From Dactylosporangium vinaceum (lineage in GTDB: Bacteria; Actinomycetota; Actinomycetes; Mycobacteriales; Micromonosporaceae), in assembly GCF_019904175.1 (NCBI RefSeq), contig NZ_CP061913.1, positions 5,580,001 through 5,644,000 of the forward strand: a DNA stretch of 64,000 bases. The letters run 5' to 3'. Under the pieces are notes generated by a model. That model had not been told where the DNA came from. It ran no database searches and saw nothing but the letters and a program-made list of their open reading frames with translations. A program made the position numbers and the translations under genes. Shown piece after piece: positions 56,853-64,000 of the stretch (position 1 is the first letter of the stretch; every line of letters begins with the position of its first letter).

Positions 56853-58421
56853 TCAGTACGTGAACCTGGCGACCATGTTGTTGAGCCGGTCGGCCAGTCC
56901 GGACAGGTCGTCGGCGGCGCCCTGGCTGGAGTGGGCCGACGTCGAGGTGGCCGCCGTCACCTGGGCGACCGCCGAGAAGTTCGACTGCACCTCGCCGGCC
57001 CCGCGGGCGGCGTCGGTGATCGAGCGGGTCATCTCGTTCGTCGTGGCCGACTGCTCCTCGACGGCGGCGGCGATCGTGTGGCTGAACTCGGTCAGCTGCC
57101 CGATCACCTCCTCGATGCGCTGCATCGCCGCGCTGGCACCGTCGCTGCCGGCCTGGATGGCGCCGATCCGCTTGGTGATGTCCTCGGTGGCCCGGGCCGT
57201 CTCCTGGGCCAGGTCCTTGACCTCGCTGGCCACGACCGCGAAGCCCTTGCCGGCGTCGCCGGCCCGGGCCGCCTCGATGGTGGCGTTGAGCGCGAGCAGG
57301 TTCGTCTGCTCCGCGATCGACGTGATCAGGCGGACGACCTCGCCGATCTCGGCGCTTGACTGGCCGAGCGTGGTGAGCTGCCCGGTGGCCGTGCGGGCGA
57401 TGTCAAGCGACTGGTTGGCGACGTCCGCGGCCCGCGAGGACGTGGTGGCGATCTCCTGGATCGAGGCCGTCATCTCCTCGGCGCCGGCCGCGACCGACTG
57501 GATGTTCACGTGGACCTCATCGGCGGCGCGGGCGGCCATCGACGCCTTGCCCGAAGCCTCGTCGGCCCCGACGTTCAGGTCGCCGCTGACCTTCGACAGT
57601 TCACCGGCGGCGCTGGAGAGCGTGTTGGCGGTACCCGCCAGATCTCGAACTGTCGCCCGGACGGACTCCATTGCCGAATCGAGGTCGCGGCTCATCTGGC
57701 CGAACTCGTCGTTCGTCGTGAGCCCGCTGGACACGGTGAGGTTCCCGGCGGCCAGGGCCGTGATCGCCGCGCGCACCCGGTCGACCCGGTGGCTGGTCTG
57801 CCGCGTGATCATCACGGCGGCCACCGTCATGCCGGCCAGCAGGACGATCACGCCGATGACGATGGAGGTCTTCGTGCGGGTCTCGGCGCTGTTCGCGGCG
57901 GCGGCGCGCTCCGAGAGCAGGCTGGCCTCCTCGTCGTACATCGCCGCCGTCAAGGTGCGGATCTGGTCCATCAGCGCCTTGCCCGCGTTGGTGAGCACGA
58001 TCTTCTGTGCGGCCTCGAAGCCCTCCGCCCGGCGCGTGTCGATGACCTTCTTGAGGGAGGCCAGCCGGGCCGTGATCAGCGGGGCCAGCTGGTCCAGGCG
58101 CTGCTGCTGCCTGGGGTTGTCGGCGGTGAGCGAGCGCAGCTTGGCCTGCTCGGCGTCCACCTGCGGCAGCGCCTTCGCGTACGGGTCGAGGTACGCGTCC
58201 TCCCCGGTGATCACGTAGCCGCGCTGGCCGGTCTCGGCGTCCTTGATGCTGGAGTTGAGCGCCTCGACCTGCCCGAGCACCTCGTACGTGTGCTTCACCT
58301 TGCCGTTGGTCGCGACCAGCGAGTCGACGGACAGGTACGCGACAGTGCACACGGCTCCGAAGACCAGCGCGATGCCGACGAAAATCAGCATCAGCTTGCG
58401 GCCGATGGTCATGCTCGTCAT
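56853..58421 (-). CDS. Methyl-accepting chemotaxis protein with CHASE3-like sensor
   Basis: 522 aa. Membrane helix 1 (LMLIFVGIALVFGAVCTVAYL, about residues 9-30), exterior helical CHASE3-like domain (SIKDAETGQRGYVITGEDAYLDPY), helix 2 (TSIVIGVIVLLAGMTVAAVMI), HAMP, then the signalling coiled coil with tip EQTNLLALNATIEAARAGDAGKGFAVVASEVKDLAQ. No C-terminal CheB/CheR pentapeptide. A chemoreceptor implies motility, as in zoosporic actinobacteria. First gene of a three-gene operon; ATG 58421. Confidence 0.93.
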   Translation of the reverse strand: MTSMTIGRKLMLIFVGIALVFGAVCTVAYLSVDSLVATNGKVKHTYEVLGQVEALNSSIKDAETGQRGYVITGEDAYLDPYAKALPQVDAEQAKLRSLTADNPRQQQRLDQLAPLITARLASLKKVIDTRRAEGFEAAQKIVLTNAGKALMDQIRTLTAAMYDEEASLLSERAAAANSAETRTKTSIVIGVIVLLAGMTVAAVMITRQTSHRVDRVRAAITALAAGNLTVSSGLTTNDEFGQMSRDLDSAMESVRATVRDLAGTANTLSSAAGELSKVSGDLNVGADEASGKASMAARAADEVHVNIQSVAAGAEEMTASIQEIATTSSRAADVANQSLDIARTATGQLTTLGQSSAEIGEVVRLITSIAEQTNLLALNATIEAARAGDAGKGFAVVASEVKDLAQETARATEDITKRIGAIQAGSDGASAAMQRIEEVIGQLTEFSHTIAAAVEEQSATTNEMTRSITDAARGAGEVQSNFSAVAQVTAATSTSAHSSQGAADDLSGLADRLNNMVARFTY

Positions 58422-58510
58422 GTCCGGCTCTTCGGACTGCCGGGCGCGCGGCTGAGAGAAACTCCGCAACCGCTTTCCACCGAAACGCACCCGACAACCG
58501 GCGCCGGCGG

Positions 58511-59057
58511 GTGCTAGCCTCGCTTCGCCACTTCGTCCTGGAGGATGGCGCGCGGGTGCTGGACGTGCCGTGCGGCAGCGGCCGGCACAGCATCGCCCTC
58601 GCCGGCCGCGGCTACCGGGTCACCGGCCTCGACATCTCGGCGGAGGCGATCGGGCACGCCCGCTCGCGACCGCGGGCACCCGCGAGTTCGTGGCGGCGCC
58701 GGCCCGCACGGTGCGGCCCGGCGGCGGCCTGGTCGTCGACTTCAGCGCGGCCGCCGAGTCGGTGCTGCCCGGCTTCACCGGCGCGCCGACCGGGTCATGC
58801 ACACCGGCGACATCACCGTCGAGGCGCGCACCGAGTACGACCCGGTGGACAGCCGCATGCTCAGCCACTACCGCTTCATCCGCGGCGCCGAGGTCCATGC
58901 GGCGACGGCGGCGCACCACGTGTACACCAGCGGCCAGATCGGCGACTTCCTGACGGACGGCGGGTTCGGCGAGATCCGCCGCTTCGCCGGCCCCGACGGG
59001 TCACCGTTCACGCTCGGCTCACCCCGGCTCCTGGTGACGGCCCGCCGGGTCGAGTAG
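58511..59057 (+). pseudogene. Decayed SAM methyltransferase
   Basis: Three pieces in three frames. Motif I region VLDVPCGSGRHSIALAGRGY with GLDISAEAIGHAR comes first. Next, after loss of roughly 60-90 residues, FVAAPARTVRPGGGLVVDFS and AESVLPGFTGAP. Last, MHTGDITVEARTEYDPVDSR through LLVTARRVE in the frame ending at 59057. The 5' end is also truncated near the chemoreceptor promoter. No functional enzyme can be made. Confidence 0.82.
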
Positions 59058-59909
59058 CCGGACGCCCGTCCGCTCCTCGGAGACCGCCCACAGCCGCCGG
59101 GCGGTCTCCGGGTCGCGGGCCGCCGCGGACGGCGGCACGACACCGGGCGCGCCGCGCATCTCGCCGAGCCCGGTCGGCCCGATGAACTGGCCGCCTTCGC
59201 CGCTCGTCGCGGCGAGCACGATCGGCCGGGCGCCCTGCTCCGCGCTGACCGCCAGCAGCGGGTTGCCGAGCTTCATCAGCGCCCACCGGTACAGGCCCGG
59301 CTTGACCGTCGCCTGCAGCCCGGTCGCCGCGTATCCGGGGTGAGCCAGCACGCTGCGCACCGGCGAGCCCGCGGCCGTCAGCCGCCGGTGCGGCTCCAGG
59401 CCGAAGATCGCGTTGGCGAGCTTCGACTGGTTGTAGGCGCCTGTCGCGCTGTAGGCGCGGGCGCCGTCGAGGTCGTCGAAGTCGATGCGGCCCTGGCGGT
59501 GCAGGGTCGAGCTGACGGTGACGACGCGCGGGTCCGCGCCGGCGGCCAGCCGGTCCAGCAGCAGCCCGGTGAGGGCGAAGTGGGCCAGGTGGTTGACCGC
59601 GAACTGCAGCTCGTACCCCTGCGCGCTGAGCGTCCGCGGCGGCGCCATCACGCCCGCGTTGTTGATGAGCACGTCGACCCGCTCGACCCCGCCGGCGAAC
59701 GCCCGGACCGAGTCGAGGTCGGCCAGGTCGACCACGCGTACCTCGGACGACGAGCCGCTCGCCAGCTGCGCCTGCGCGGCCCGGCCCCGGCCGGGATCGC
59801 GCACGGCCAGGATCAGGTGCGTGCCGTCCACGGCGCTGAGGAGCCGGGCGGTGGCGAGGCCGAGCCCGCTGCTCGCCCCGGTGATCACGAATACGCGTCC
59901 GGTCGTCAT
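59019..59909 (-). CDS. Short-chain dehydrogenase/reductase (retinol dehydrogenase-like)
   Basis: 296 aa. Cofactor motif VFVITGASSGLGLATARLL, NNAGVMAPPRTLSAQGYELQFAVNHLAHFALTGLLL, catalytic Ser in VVTVSSTLH and YNQSKLAN (YxxxK). The long loop before YxxxK and the C-terminal extension fit the retinol dehydrogenase/WWOX-like group. Start ATG 59909 or 59921. Its tail overlaps the methyltransferase remnant; the divergent neighbour is a truncated TetR, perhaps its former repressor. Confidence 0.85.
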   Translation of the reverse strand: MTTGRVFVITGASSGLGLATARLLSAVDGTHLILAVRDPGRGRAAQAQLASGSSSEVRVVDLADLDSVRAFAGGVERVDVLINNAGVMAPPRTLSAQGYELQFAVNHLAHFALTGLLLDRLAAGADPRVVTVSSTLHRQGRIDFDDLDGARAYSATGAYNQSKLANAIFGLEPHRRLTAAGSPVRSVLAHPGYAATGLQATVKPGLYRWALMKLGNPLLAVSAEQGARPIVLAATSGEGGQFIGPTGLGEMRGAPGVVPPSAAARDPETARRLWAVSEERTGVRLLDPAGRHQEPG

Positions 59910-59919
59910 GCGCACCATC

Positions 59920-60234
59920 ATGGCCGTCGACTTCTGCGCCGATCACCACGACCCGGTGAAGACGCTGGCGGTGGTCCGGCTGATCCAGCGTACGCCGGCC
60001 CTGCGCGCCCGGACGCTCGAGCGGCAGTCCCGCTGGCAGGCCGATCTCGCGGAGGTCCTGGCCGAGCGGCTCGGGCTGCCCGCCGACGACCTCTTCCCGG
60101 ACCTCGCCACCCGGATGGCCCTCGCCGCCTTCGACGCCGCCATGGAGCGCTGGGCCCTCAGCGACGGCGCCGCCGACCCGCGCGCCCTGACCGAGCGGGC
60201 GTTCGCCCTCCTGGAGCCGGCCCTGCGGCGCTGA
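59920..60234 (+). pseudogene. TetR regulator lacking its DNA-binding half
   Basis: A 104-codon frame from ATG 59920 encodes only the C-terminal domain typical of actinobacterial TetR proteins (ALRARTLERQSRWQADLAEVLAERLGL, LATRMALAAFDAAMERWAL, ALTERAFALLEPALRR). No helix-turn-helix is encoded upstream: the sequence there is the divergent SDR start. It is likely a remnant; a short ligand-binding protein is a less likely alternative. Confidence 0.68.
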
Positions 60235-60273
60235 GGCGCCGGGGGCGGTCGCCCTAACGCAACCTCAAAGCGA

Positions 60274-60291
60274 TCTTTGGTCGGTCTTTGG
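60274..60291 (+). promoter_or_regulatory. Tandem TCTTTGG repeats, 11-bp spacing
   Basis: TCTTTGG at 60274-60280 and 60285-60291, one helical turn apart and ending 3 bp before the -35. This is the arrangement of binding sites for OmpR/PhoB-type activators. Confidence 0.45.
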
Positions 60292-60294
60292 GCG

Positions 60295-60323
60295 TTGACC
60301 CGGCGGCAGTGATGGGCTTAGTT
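60295..60323 (+). promoter_or_regulatory. Promoter TTGACC-17-TTAGTT of the GH16 gene
   Basis: -35 TTGACC (60295-60300) and -10 TTAGTT (60318-60323) with a 17-bp spacer. A CATCGA-TCG-TCGATG palindrome at 60332-60346 lies around or just after the start of transcription. Confidence 0.6.
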
Positions 60324-60331
60324 TTCACGCA

Positions 60332-60346
60332 CATCGATCGTCGATG
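60332..60346. promoter_or_regulatory. Palindrome CATCGATCGTCGATG
   Basis: 6-bp perfect arms with a TCG centre in the GH16 leader. Possible repressor site; regulator unknown. Confidence 0.45.
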
Positions 60347-60388
60347 AAAATTCCGACCGCCAACGGAATGCTTCAGGGAGGCTTCGCC

Positions 60389-61720
60389 ATGCCCATCAGG
60401 CTCACTTCGCCACGTCCGATCCTGGCCGTGGCCGCGCTGGTCCTCGGGACCGCACTCGGCGCGGTCGCGGTCACCGCGGCGACCACCGGCCAGGCCGGCG
60501 CGGCCGCGAACAGCTGCGGGAACGTGTTCGACGACTTCAACTACGCCTCGTCGAGCGACTCCGGGTTCACCGGGCACGGCTGGGTGCCCCGCGGCAACGC
60601 CGGCGGCCCCGGCGTGCCCGGTGCGACCTGGTCCCCGGCCCAGGTCACGTTCCCGACGTCGGGCGGGCAGAAGGTGATGCAGCTGACCGCGTCGACCGAC
60701 GGCACCGGCGCCGGCACCCGCCAGGCCGAGGTGCTCTCGGCGCAGAAGCGCTACTTCGAGGGCACCTACGCCAGCCGCATCCGCTTCACCGACGCGCCCA
60801 CGAGCGGCAACGACGGCGACCACGTCAACGAGACGTTCTTCGCGATCAGCCCGCTCAACGGCGACCTCGACCCGACGTACAGCGAGCTCGACTTCTCCGA
60901 GTACCTGCCCAACGGCGGCTGGGGGGAGGCCGGGCCCATCAACTACCAGACCAGCTGGTACACGTACCGCCCCGACCCGTGGTACGCCGACAACACCCAC
61001 TCCCAGCAGCAGCGCAGCTACGACGGCTGGCACGACCTGGTGGTGCAGGTGTCCGGCGGCCACGCCAGGTACTACATCGACGGCACGCTTGTCGGCGACC
61101 ACTCGGGCAAGTTCTACCCGCGCCAGACGATGACCGTGAACTGGAACCTGTGGTTCATCGATACGGCCGCGCACACCGGCGGCACCGCCACGTACGTCCA
61201 GCAGGTCGACTGGTTCCTGTTCGCCCGCAACCAGGTCCTGTCCCCGTCCGCCGCGACGGCCCAGGTCGCCGCCTACCGTGCGGCCGGCAGCACCTTCACC
61301 GACACCTTCGACACCGCCCCGGCGTGCGGCGCGAACGGCAACACCGGCGCCATTGTCGGCAATGGCAGCAACCGCTGCATCGACATCCCGTCGGCCAACG
61401 CCGCCGACGGCAACCAGCTGCAGATCTGGGACTGCAACGGCACGAACGCCCAGCAGTGGACCTTCAACGCCGACGGCTCCGTGGGCGCCATGGGCAAGTG
61501 CATGGACGTCTCCGGCGGCTCCACCGCCGACGGCGCCACCATCCAGCTCTGGACGTGCAACGGCACCGGCGCCCAGAAGTTCACCCTGACCGCCGCCGGG
61601 GACCTGGTGAACCCCCAGTCCAACAAGTGCGTGGACGTCGAGAACGTGGCCACCGCCAACGCCTCGAAGCTGCACCTCTGGACCTGCAACGGCGCCAGCA
61701 ACCAGAAGTGGCACCGCTGA
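60389..61720 (+). CDS. Secreted GH16-family glycanase with ricin-type lectin domain
   Basis: 443 aa. The signal peptide ends near residue 38. The concanavalin-like catalytic domain (about 40-285) contains SELDFSEYLPNGGWG, whose ELDFSE fits the GH16 ExDxxE active site. The C-terminal ricin B/CBM13 domain (about 320-443) has three QxW-type repeats: LQIWDCNG..AQQW, IQLWTCNG..AQKF, LHLWTCNG..NQKW. It probably cleaves a beta-glucan or related polysaccharide outside the cell. GGGAGG precedes ATG 60389; a strong terminator follows. Confidence 0.88.
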   Translation: MPIRLTSPRPILAVAALVLGTALGAVAVTAATTGQAGAAANSCGNVFDDFNYASSSDSGFTGHGWVPRGNAGGPGVPGATWSPAQVTFPTSGGQKVMQLTASTDGTGAGTRQAEVLSAQKRYFEGTYASRIRFTDAPTSGNDGDHVNETFFAISPLNGDLDPTYSELDFSEYLPNGGWGEAGPINYQTSWYTYRPDPWYADNTHSQQQRSYDGWHDLVVQVSGGHARYYIDGTLVGDHSGKFYPRQTMTVNWNLWFIDTAAHTGGTATYVQQVDWFLFARNQVLSPSAATAQVAAYRAAGSTFTDTFDTAPACGANGNTGAIVGNGSNRCIDIPSANAADGNQLQIWDCNGTNAQQWTFNADGSVGAMGKCMDVSGGSTADGATIQLWTCNGTGAQKFTLTAAGDLVNPQSNKCVDVENVATANASKLHLWTCNGASNQKWHR

Positions 61721-61735
61721 CCGACGCCGACCGAC

Positions 61736-61769
61736 CGGGGACCCCACCGCGCGACCGGTGGGGTCCCCG
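61736..61769 (+). terminator. 13-bp terminator hairpin after GH16 gene
   Basis: CGGGGACCCCACC and GGTGGGGTCCCCG pair perfectly around an 8-nt loop, 15 bp past the stop codon. No T-tract. Confidence 0.78.
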
Positions 61770-61803
61770 CGGCGCGGGGCCGGCGCGGGGCCGCTATTCC
61801 CTA

Positions 61804-61832
61804 TTGAAACGATCGGGAATGCCGACTATGGT
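61804..61832 (+). promoter_or_regulatory. Promoter TTGAAA-17-TATGGT, leaderless
   Basis: -35 TTGAAA (61804-61809), 17-bp spacer, -10 TATGGT (61827-61832), then 6 nt to GTG 61839. This is the clearest leaderless promoter in the window. Confidence 0.75.
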
Positions 61833-61838
61833 CACGGC

Positions 61839-63086
61839 GTGCACACACCGAAGACCATTTCTCGCCGGGCCCTGCTGACGGCCGCTGCCGGCGCGGGTGC
61901 GGCCACCGTCCTGACCCCGTCGCCGGCCGGGGCGGCCGGGCCCGGGGTCGACACGCTGCTCGAGTGGTACGACGTCACCGCGGCCGCGGTCGGCGTCATC
62001 ACCGGGCCGCAGCAGGTGACCAACAGCCGGACCTGGGCCATCGCCTGGATCGCCGCCGGGCGCGCGATCGCGGCCGCCCGTCCCGGGCCGGAGGCGGAGC
62101 TCGCGCTCGCCGGTGCGGTACACGAGACGCTGCTCGTCACCAATCCCGCGGCGGCCGCCACCGTGGACGCCGCGTTCGCGGCCACGCTGGCCCGGCTCGA
62201 CGTCCGGCGTCCGGAGCGGGCCGTCGCCGCCGGTGCCGAGGCCGCCCGCGCGGTGCTGGCCGAGCGGGCCGGGGACGGGCTCGACCTGGCCTCCGTCAAC
62301 CGGCCGTTCACGCCACCGCCGCCCGCGCCCGGGGTCTGGCAGCCGACGCCGCCCGCGTTCGCCGCGGCCGTGCAGGCCGGGCAGGGCGACGGGCGGCCGT
62401 TCCTGGTGCGCGGCGTCGATCCGCTGCTGCCGGGGCCGCCGCCGGCCCTCGGCAGCGACGTCCACCTGCGGGACCTGGCCGAGTCGCGGGCGGTCGGGGC
62501 CGCGGACAGCGCCGTGCGCACGCCGCAGCAGACCGCGGTGGCCCGGTTCTGGGCGCAGACCTCACTCAACGGCTTCACCGGCGCGCTGCGCACGACCGTC
62601 GCCCCGGGCGGCTCGCACGCCGCCGGCCGCCGTCCGCTGGCCCGGCGGGCCGAGCTGATCGCGGTGTTCCACGCGGCGACGATCGACGCGCAGATCACGA
62701 CGTACAAGGCGAAGTACCGCTACCTGGCCTGGCGCCCGGTCACCGCGATCCGGACCGGCTCCGTCACTCCGGACCCGGCCTGGACGCCGCTGCTCAACAC
62801 GCCGGCGCACCCGGAGTACCCGTCCGGGCACACCACCTACGCGGGCGCCGCCCAGGCCGTGCTCGACACGCTCGCCGGGCCGCCGCGCGCACCGTTCACG
62901 CTGACCAGTCCGGTCGCGGCCGACGTCACGCTCACCTACCGCCGGTGGTCGGAGCTGACCCGGGACAACATCGACGCCCGGGTCTGGCAGGGCGTGCACT
63001 TCCGGCACACGGACGAGGTCGGCGCCGCCGTCGGGCGGCGGGCGGCCCTGGCCGCGCTCGAGCGCCGGCACGGCGGGCCCCGCTAG
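61839..63086 (+). CDS. Tat-exported vanadium haloperoxidase-like (PAP2) protein
   Basis: 415 aa. Twin-arginine signal (SRRALLTAAAGAGAATVL) in the first 30 residues. C-terminal vanadate/phosphate site: KYRYLAWRPVTAIR, HPEYPSGHTTYAGA and VWQGVHFRHTDEVGAAVG, the K-RP / PSGH / R-x-x-x-x-x-H pattern of vanadium haloperoxidases and acid phosphatases. It could oxidise halides or be a phosphatase outside the cell; actinobacterial members of this type are mostly uncharacterised. Confidence 0.87.
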   Translation: MHTPKTISRRALLTAAAGAGAATVLTPSPAGAAGPGVDTLLEWYDVTAAAVGVITGPQQVTNSRTWAIAWIAAGRAIAAARPGPEAELALAGAVHETLLVTNPAAAATVDAAFAATLARLDVRRPERAVAAGAEAARAVLAERAGDGLDLASVNRPFTPPPPAPGVWQPTPPAFAAAVQAGQGDGRPFLVRGVDPLLPGPPPALGSDVHLRDLAESRAVGAADSAVRTPQQTAVARFWAQTSLNGFTGALRTTVAPGGSHAAGRRPLARRAELIAVFHAATIDAQITTYKAKYRYLAWRPVTAIRTGSVTPDPAWTPLLNTPAHPEYPSGHTTYAGAAQAVLDTLAGPPRAPFTLTSPVAADVTLTYRRWSELTRDNIDARVWQGVHFRHTDEVGAAVGRRAALAALERRHGGPR

Positions 63087-63152
63087 GCGTCATCGCCGCG
63101 GGTCTATCAAATTGTGATGCAACTTCCGGGCCGGTTCGAGGATCGCAACGGT

Positions 63153-63938
63153 ATGCGCATCATCGCGGGGATCTGCTGTGTCCTGCTCCTGGCCGGCTGC
63201 GGCCCGGCGGCGGACGAGCCCGGTGCGGCCCGCCCGTCGTCGACGCCGAGCCGGGCCGCCGCCGCGCCCAGCCCGACCCGCGGCCTGTGCGGCGACGCCG
63301 CGCTCGACGACAAGCAGGTGACGTTCCCCGGCCCGACCGGCACCTACCTCGCCGGGTACGTCCTCGGCGCGGGCGACGTCACCCTCGTGCTCGCCCCGCA
63401 GGCCGGCGCGACCGGCTGCTCGTGGCTGGCGTGGGCGCGGGAACAGGCGGCGGCCGGGTATCGCGTGCTCGCCTTCGACTTCAACGGCGAGGGCCGCTCG
63501 CGCCGGGCCGACACCGGCCGCAACTCCGGTGACGTCGCCGCCGCGGCCGCCTATGCGCGGGCCGGCGGTACCGGCAAAGTGGTATTGATCGGGGCGTCTC
63601 GCGGTGCGACGGCGACACTTGTCGCGGCGGCGGCGCTGAACCCGCCGCCGACCGCCGTCATCAGCCTCTCCGGCCCGGCGACCTACGGGGGCGAGGACGC
63701 CGCGCAGGCCGTGGCCCGGCTGAGCGCCCCGGTCCTGTACGTGGCGGCGAAGGGGGACAGCGCCTTCGCCGCGAACGCGCAGACGATGTACGACGCCACG
63801 CCCGGCTCGGCCCGCCGGCTGGTCCTGGTCGAGGGCGCGCTGCACGGGACCGGCCTGCTCACCATCGCTGACGTCGGCGCGGCGGAGGCGGCCAAGGCGG
63901 TCGGCGACTTCCTGCGGACCACCACTCGGGTGACGTGA
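63153..63938 (+). CDS. Alpha/beta-hydrolase lipoprotein
   Basis: 261 aa. Very short lipoprotein signal MRIIAGICCVLLLAGC (ATG 63117, preceded by TATCAA, would lengthen it by 12 residues), then a Ser/Pro/Ala tether. Hydrolase core: VTLVLAPQAGATGCSWLAWA, nucleophile elbow IGASRGAT (Gly-x-Ser-x-Gly variant GASRG), Asp in YVAAKGDSAFA and His in GALHGTGLL. It is surface-anchored; substrate unknown. A deleted copy lies at 36378-36591, evidence of duplication. Confidence 0.85.
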   Translation: MRIIAGICCVLLLAGCGPAADEPGAARPSSTPSRAAAAPSPTRGLCGDAALDDKQVTFPGPTGTYLAGYVLGAGDVTLVLAPQAGATGCSWLAWAREQAAAGYRVLAFDFNGEGRSRRADTGRNSGDVAAAAAYARAGGTGKVVLIGASRGATATLVAAAALNPPPTAVISLSGPATYGGEDAAQAVARLSAPVLYVAAKGDSAFAANAQTMYDATPGSARRLVLVEGALHGTGLLTIADVGAAEAAKAVGDFLRTTTRVT

Positions 63939-63979
63939 TCTTCGGCTGATTCTCAGGATCGGCCGGGCAGGATGCGGGC

Positions 63980-64000
63980 GTGGATCGACGGACACTGCTC
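63980..64000 (+). CDS. Start of a gene cut by the window end
   Basis: GTG followed by codons for DRRTLL, the beginning of a possible twin-arginine signal. CAGGAT lies 6 nt upstream, as in the other leaderless starts. Nothing more can be said. Confidence 0.4.

Overview
The window is about 64 kb of very GC-rich DNA from an actinobacterium. High GC, very many GTG starts, many starts placed 6-7 nt after a TAnnnT-type -10 box (leaderless mRNAs), a mycothiol-dependent-enzyme-like protein, Tat lipoprotein signals, an Actinobacteria-type Flp/Tad pilus locus and a chemoreceptor all fit a filamentous, sporulating genus. My inference is Micromonosporaceae (for example an Actinoplanes- or Dactylosporangium-like organism). 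I see no phage, insertion sequence, CRISPR array, rRNA or tRNA. The window looks like chromosomal accessory territory.

Layout. 0-9 kb: a MoeA-like protein, a DinB/MDMPI protein, a secreted retropepsin-like protein, a quinone-oxidoreductase-type MDR, a Nudix hydrolase, a 48-aa membrane peptide and a two-gene heterodimeric ABC exporter in which each subunit lacks what the other keeps. 9-18 kb: small regulated redox units (MarR + FAD monooxygenase; TetR divergent from NmrA-like + SDR, with two matching palindromic operators), a NarL-type two-component system, a PQQ-type sugar dehydrogenase lipoprotein, and a tautomerase followed by LysR. 18-31.6 kb: a glucuronoxylan (aldouronate) utilisation locus. 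It has two LacI regulators, a CE7 acetyl xylan esterase, two LplB/LplC-type permeases, a solute-binding lipoprotein, a GH39 beta-xylosidase, a YesL-like membrane protein, a GH42 and a GH67 alpha-glucuronidase. The divergent control region holds three CGAAAGTTTCG-type operators, another LacI-type palindrome and a clear -35/-10. 31.6-41.7 kb: epoxide-hydrolase-like enzyme, WYL regulator, GH20 hexosaminidase, lipoproteins, sulfatase, an APH-type kinase and a multi-span membrane protein. 41.7-49.1 kb: a complete tad operon (flp, tadE, tadG-like, cpaB, tadZ, tadA/cpaF, tadB, tadC) with no prepilin peptidase. 49-58.4 kb: GAF/degenerate-EAL protein, methyltransferase, ASCH-HhH protein, a rifampin phosphotransferase preceded by a rifamycin-associated-element palindrome, a DnaJ-C-like/LppU-like membrane protein and a GAF / unknown / chemoreceptor operon. 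58.5-60.3 kb is a decay zone with a frameshifted methyltransferase and a TetR lacking its DNA-binding half. 60-64 kb: GH16-ricin secreted enzyme, Tat-exported vanadium-haloperoxidase-like protein and an alpha/beta-hydrolase lipoprotein. An internally deleted copy of that last gene lies at 36.4 kb.

The most unusual structure is a repeated 89-bp cassette found only at gene junctions inside operons. There are three tandem copies between the two lacI genes, three between tadZ and tadA, and one shortened 71-bp copy before the GH67 gene. Every copy starts with ATGAGCGG and ends with GGAGG 7 nt before the next ATG. Each encodes a 30-codon (or 24-codon) mini-ORF whose TGA overlaps the next start as ATGA. 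So the cassettes extend chains of translationally coupled ORFs without breaking them. Each also carries an inverted repeat pairing its own start codon with an internal CCGCTCAT. I do not recognise this element from any described family.
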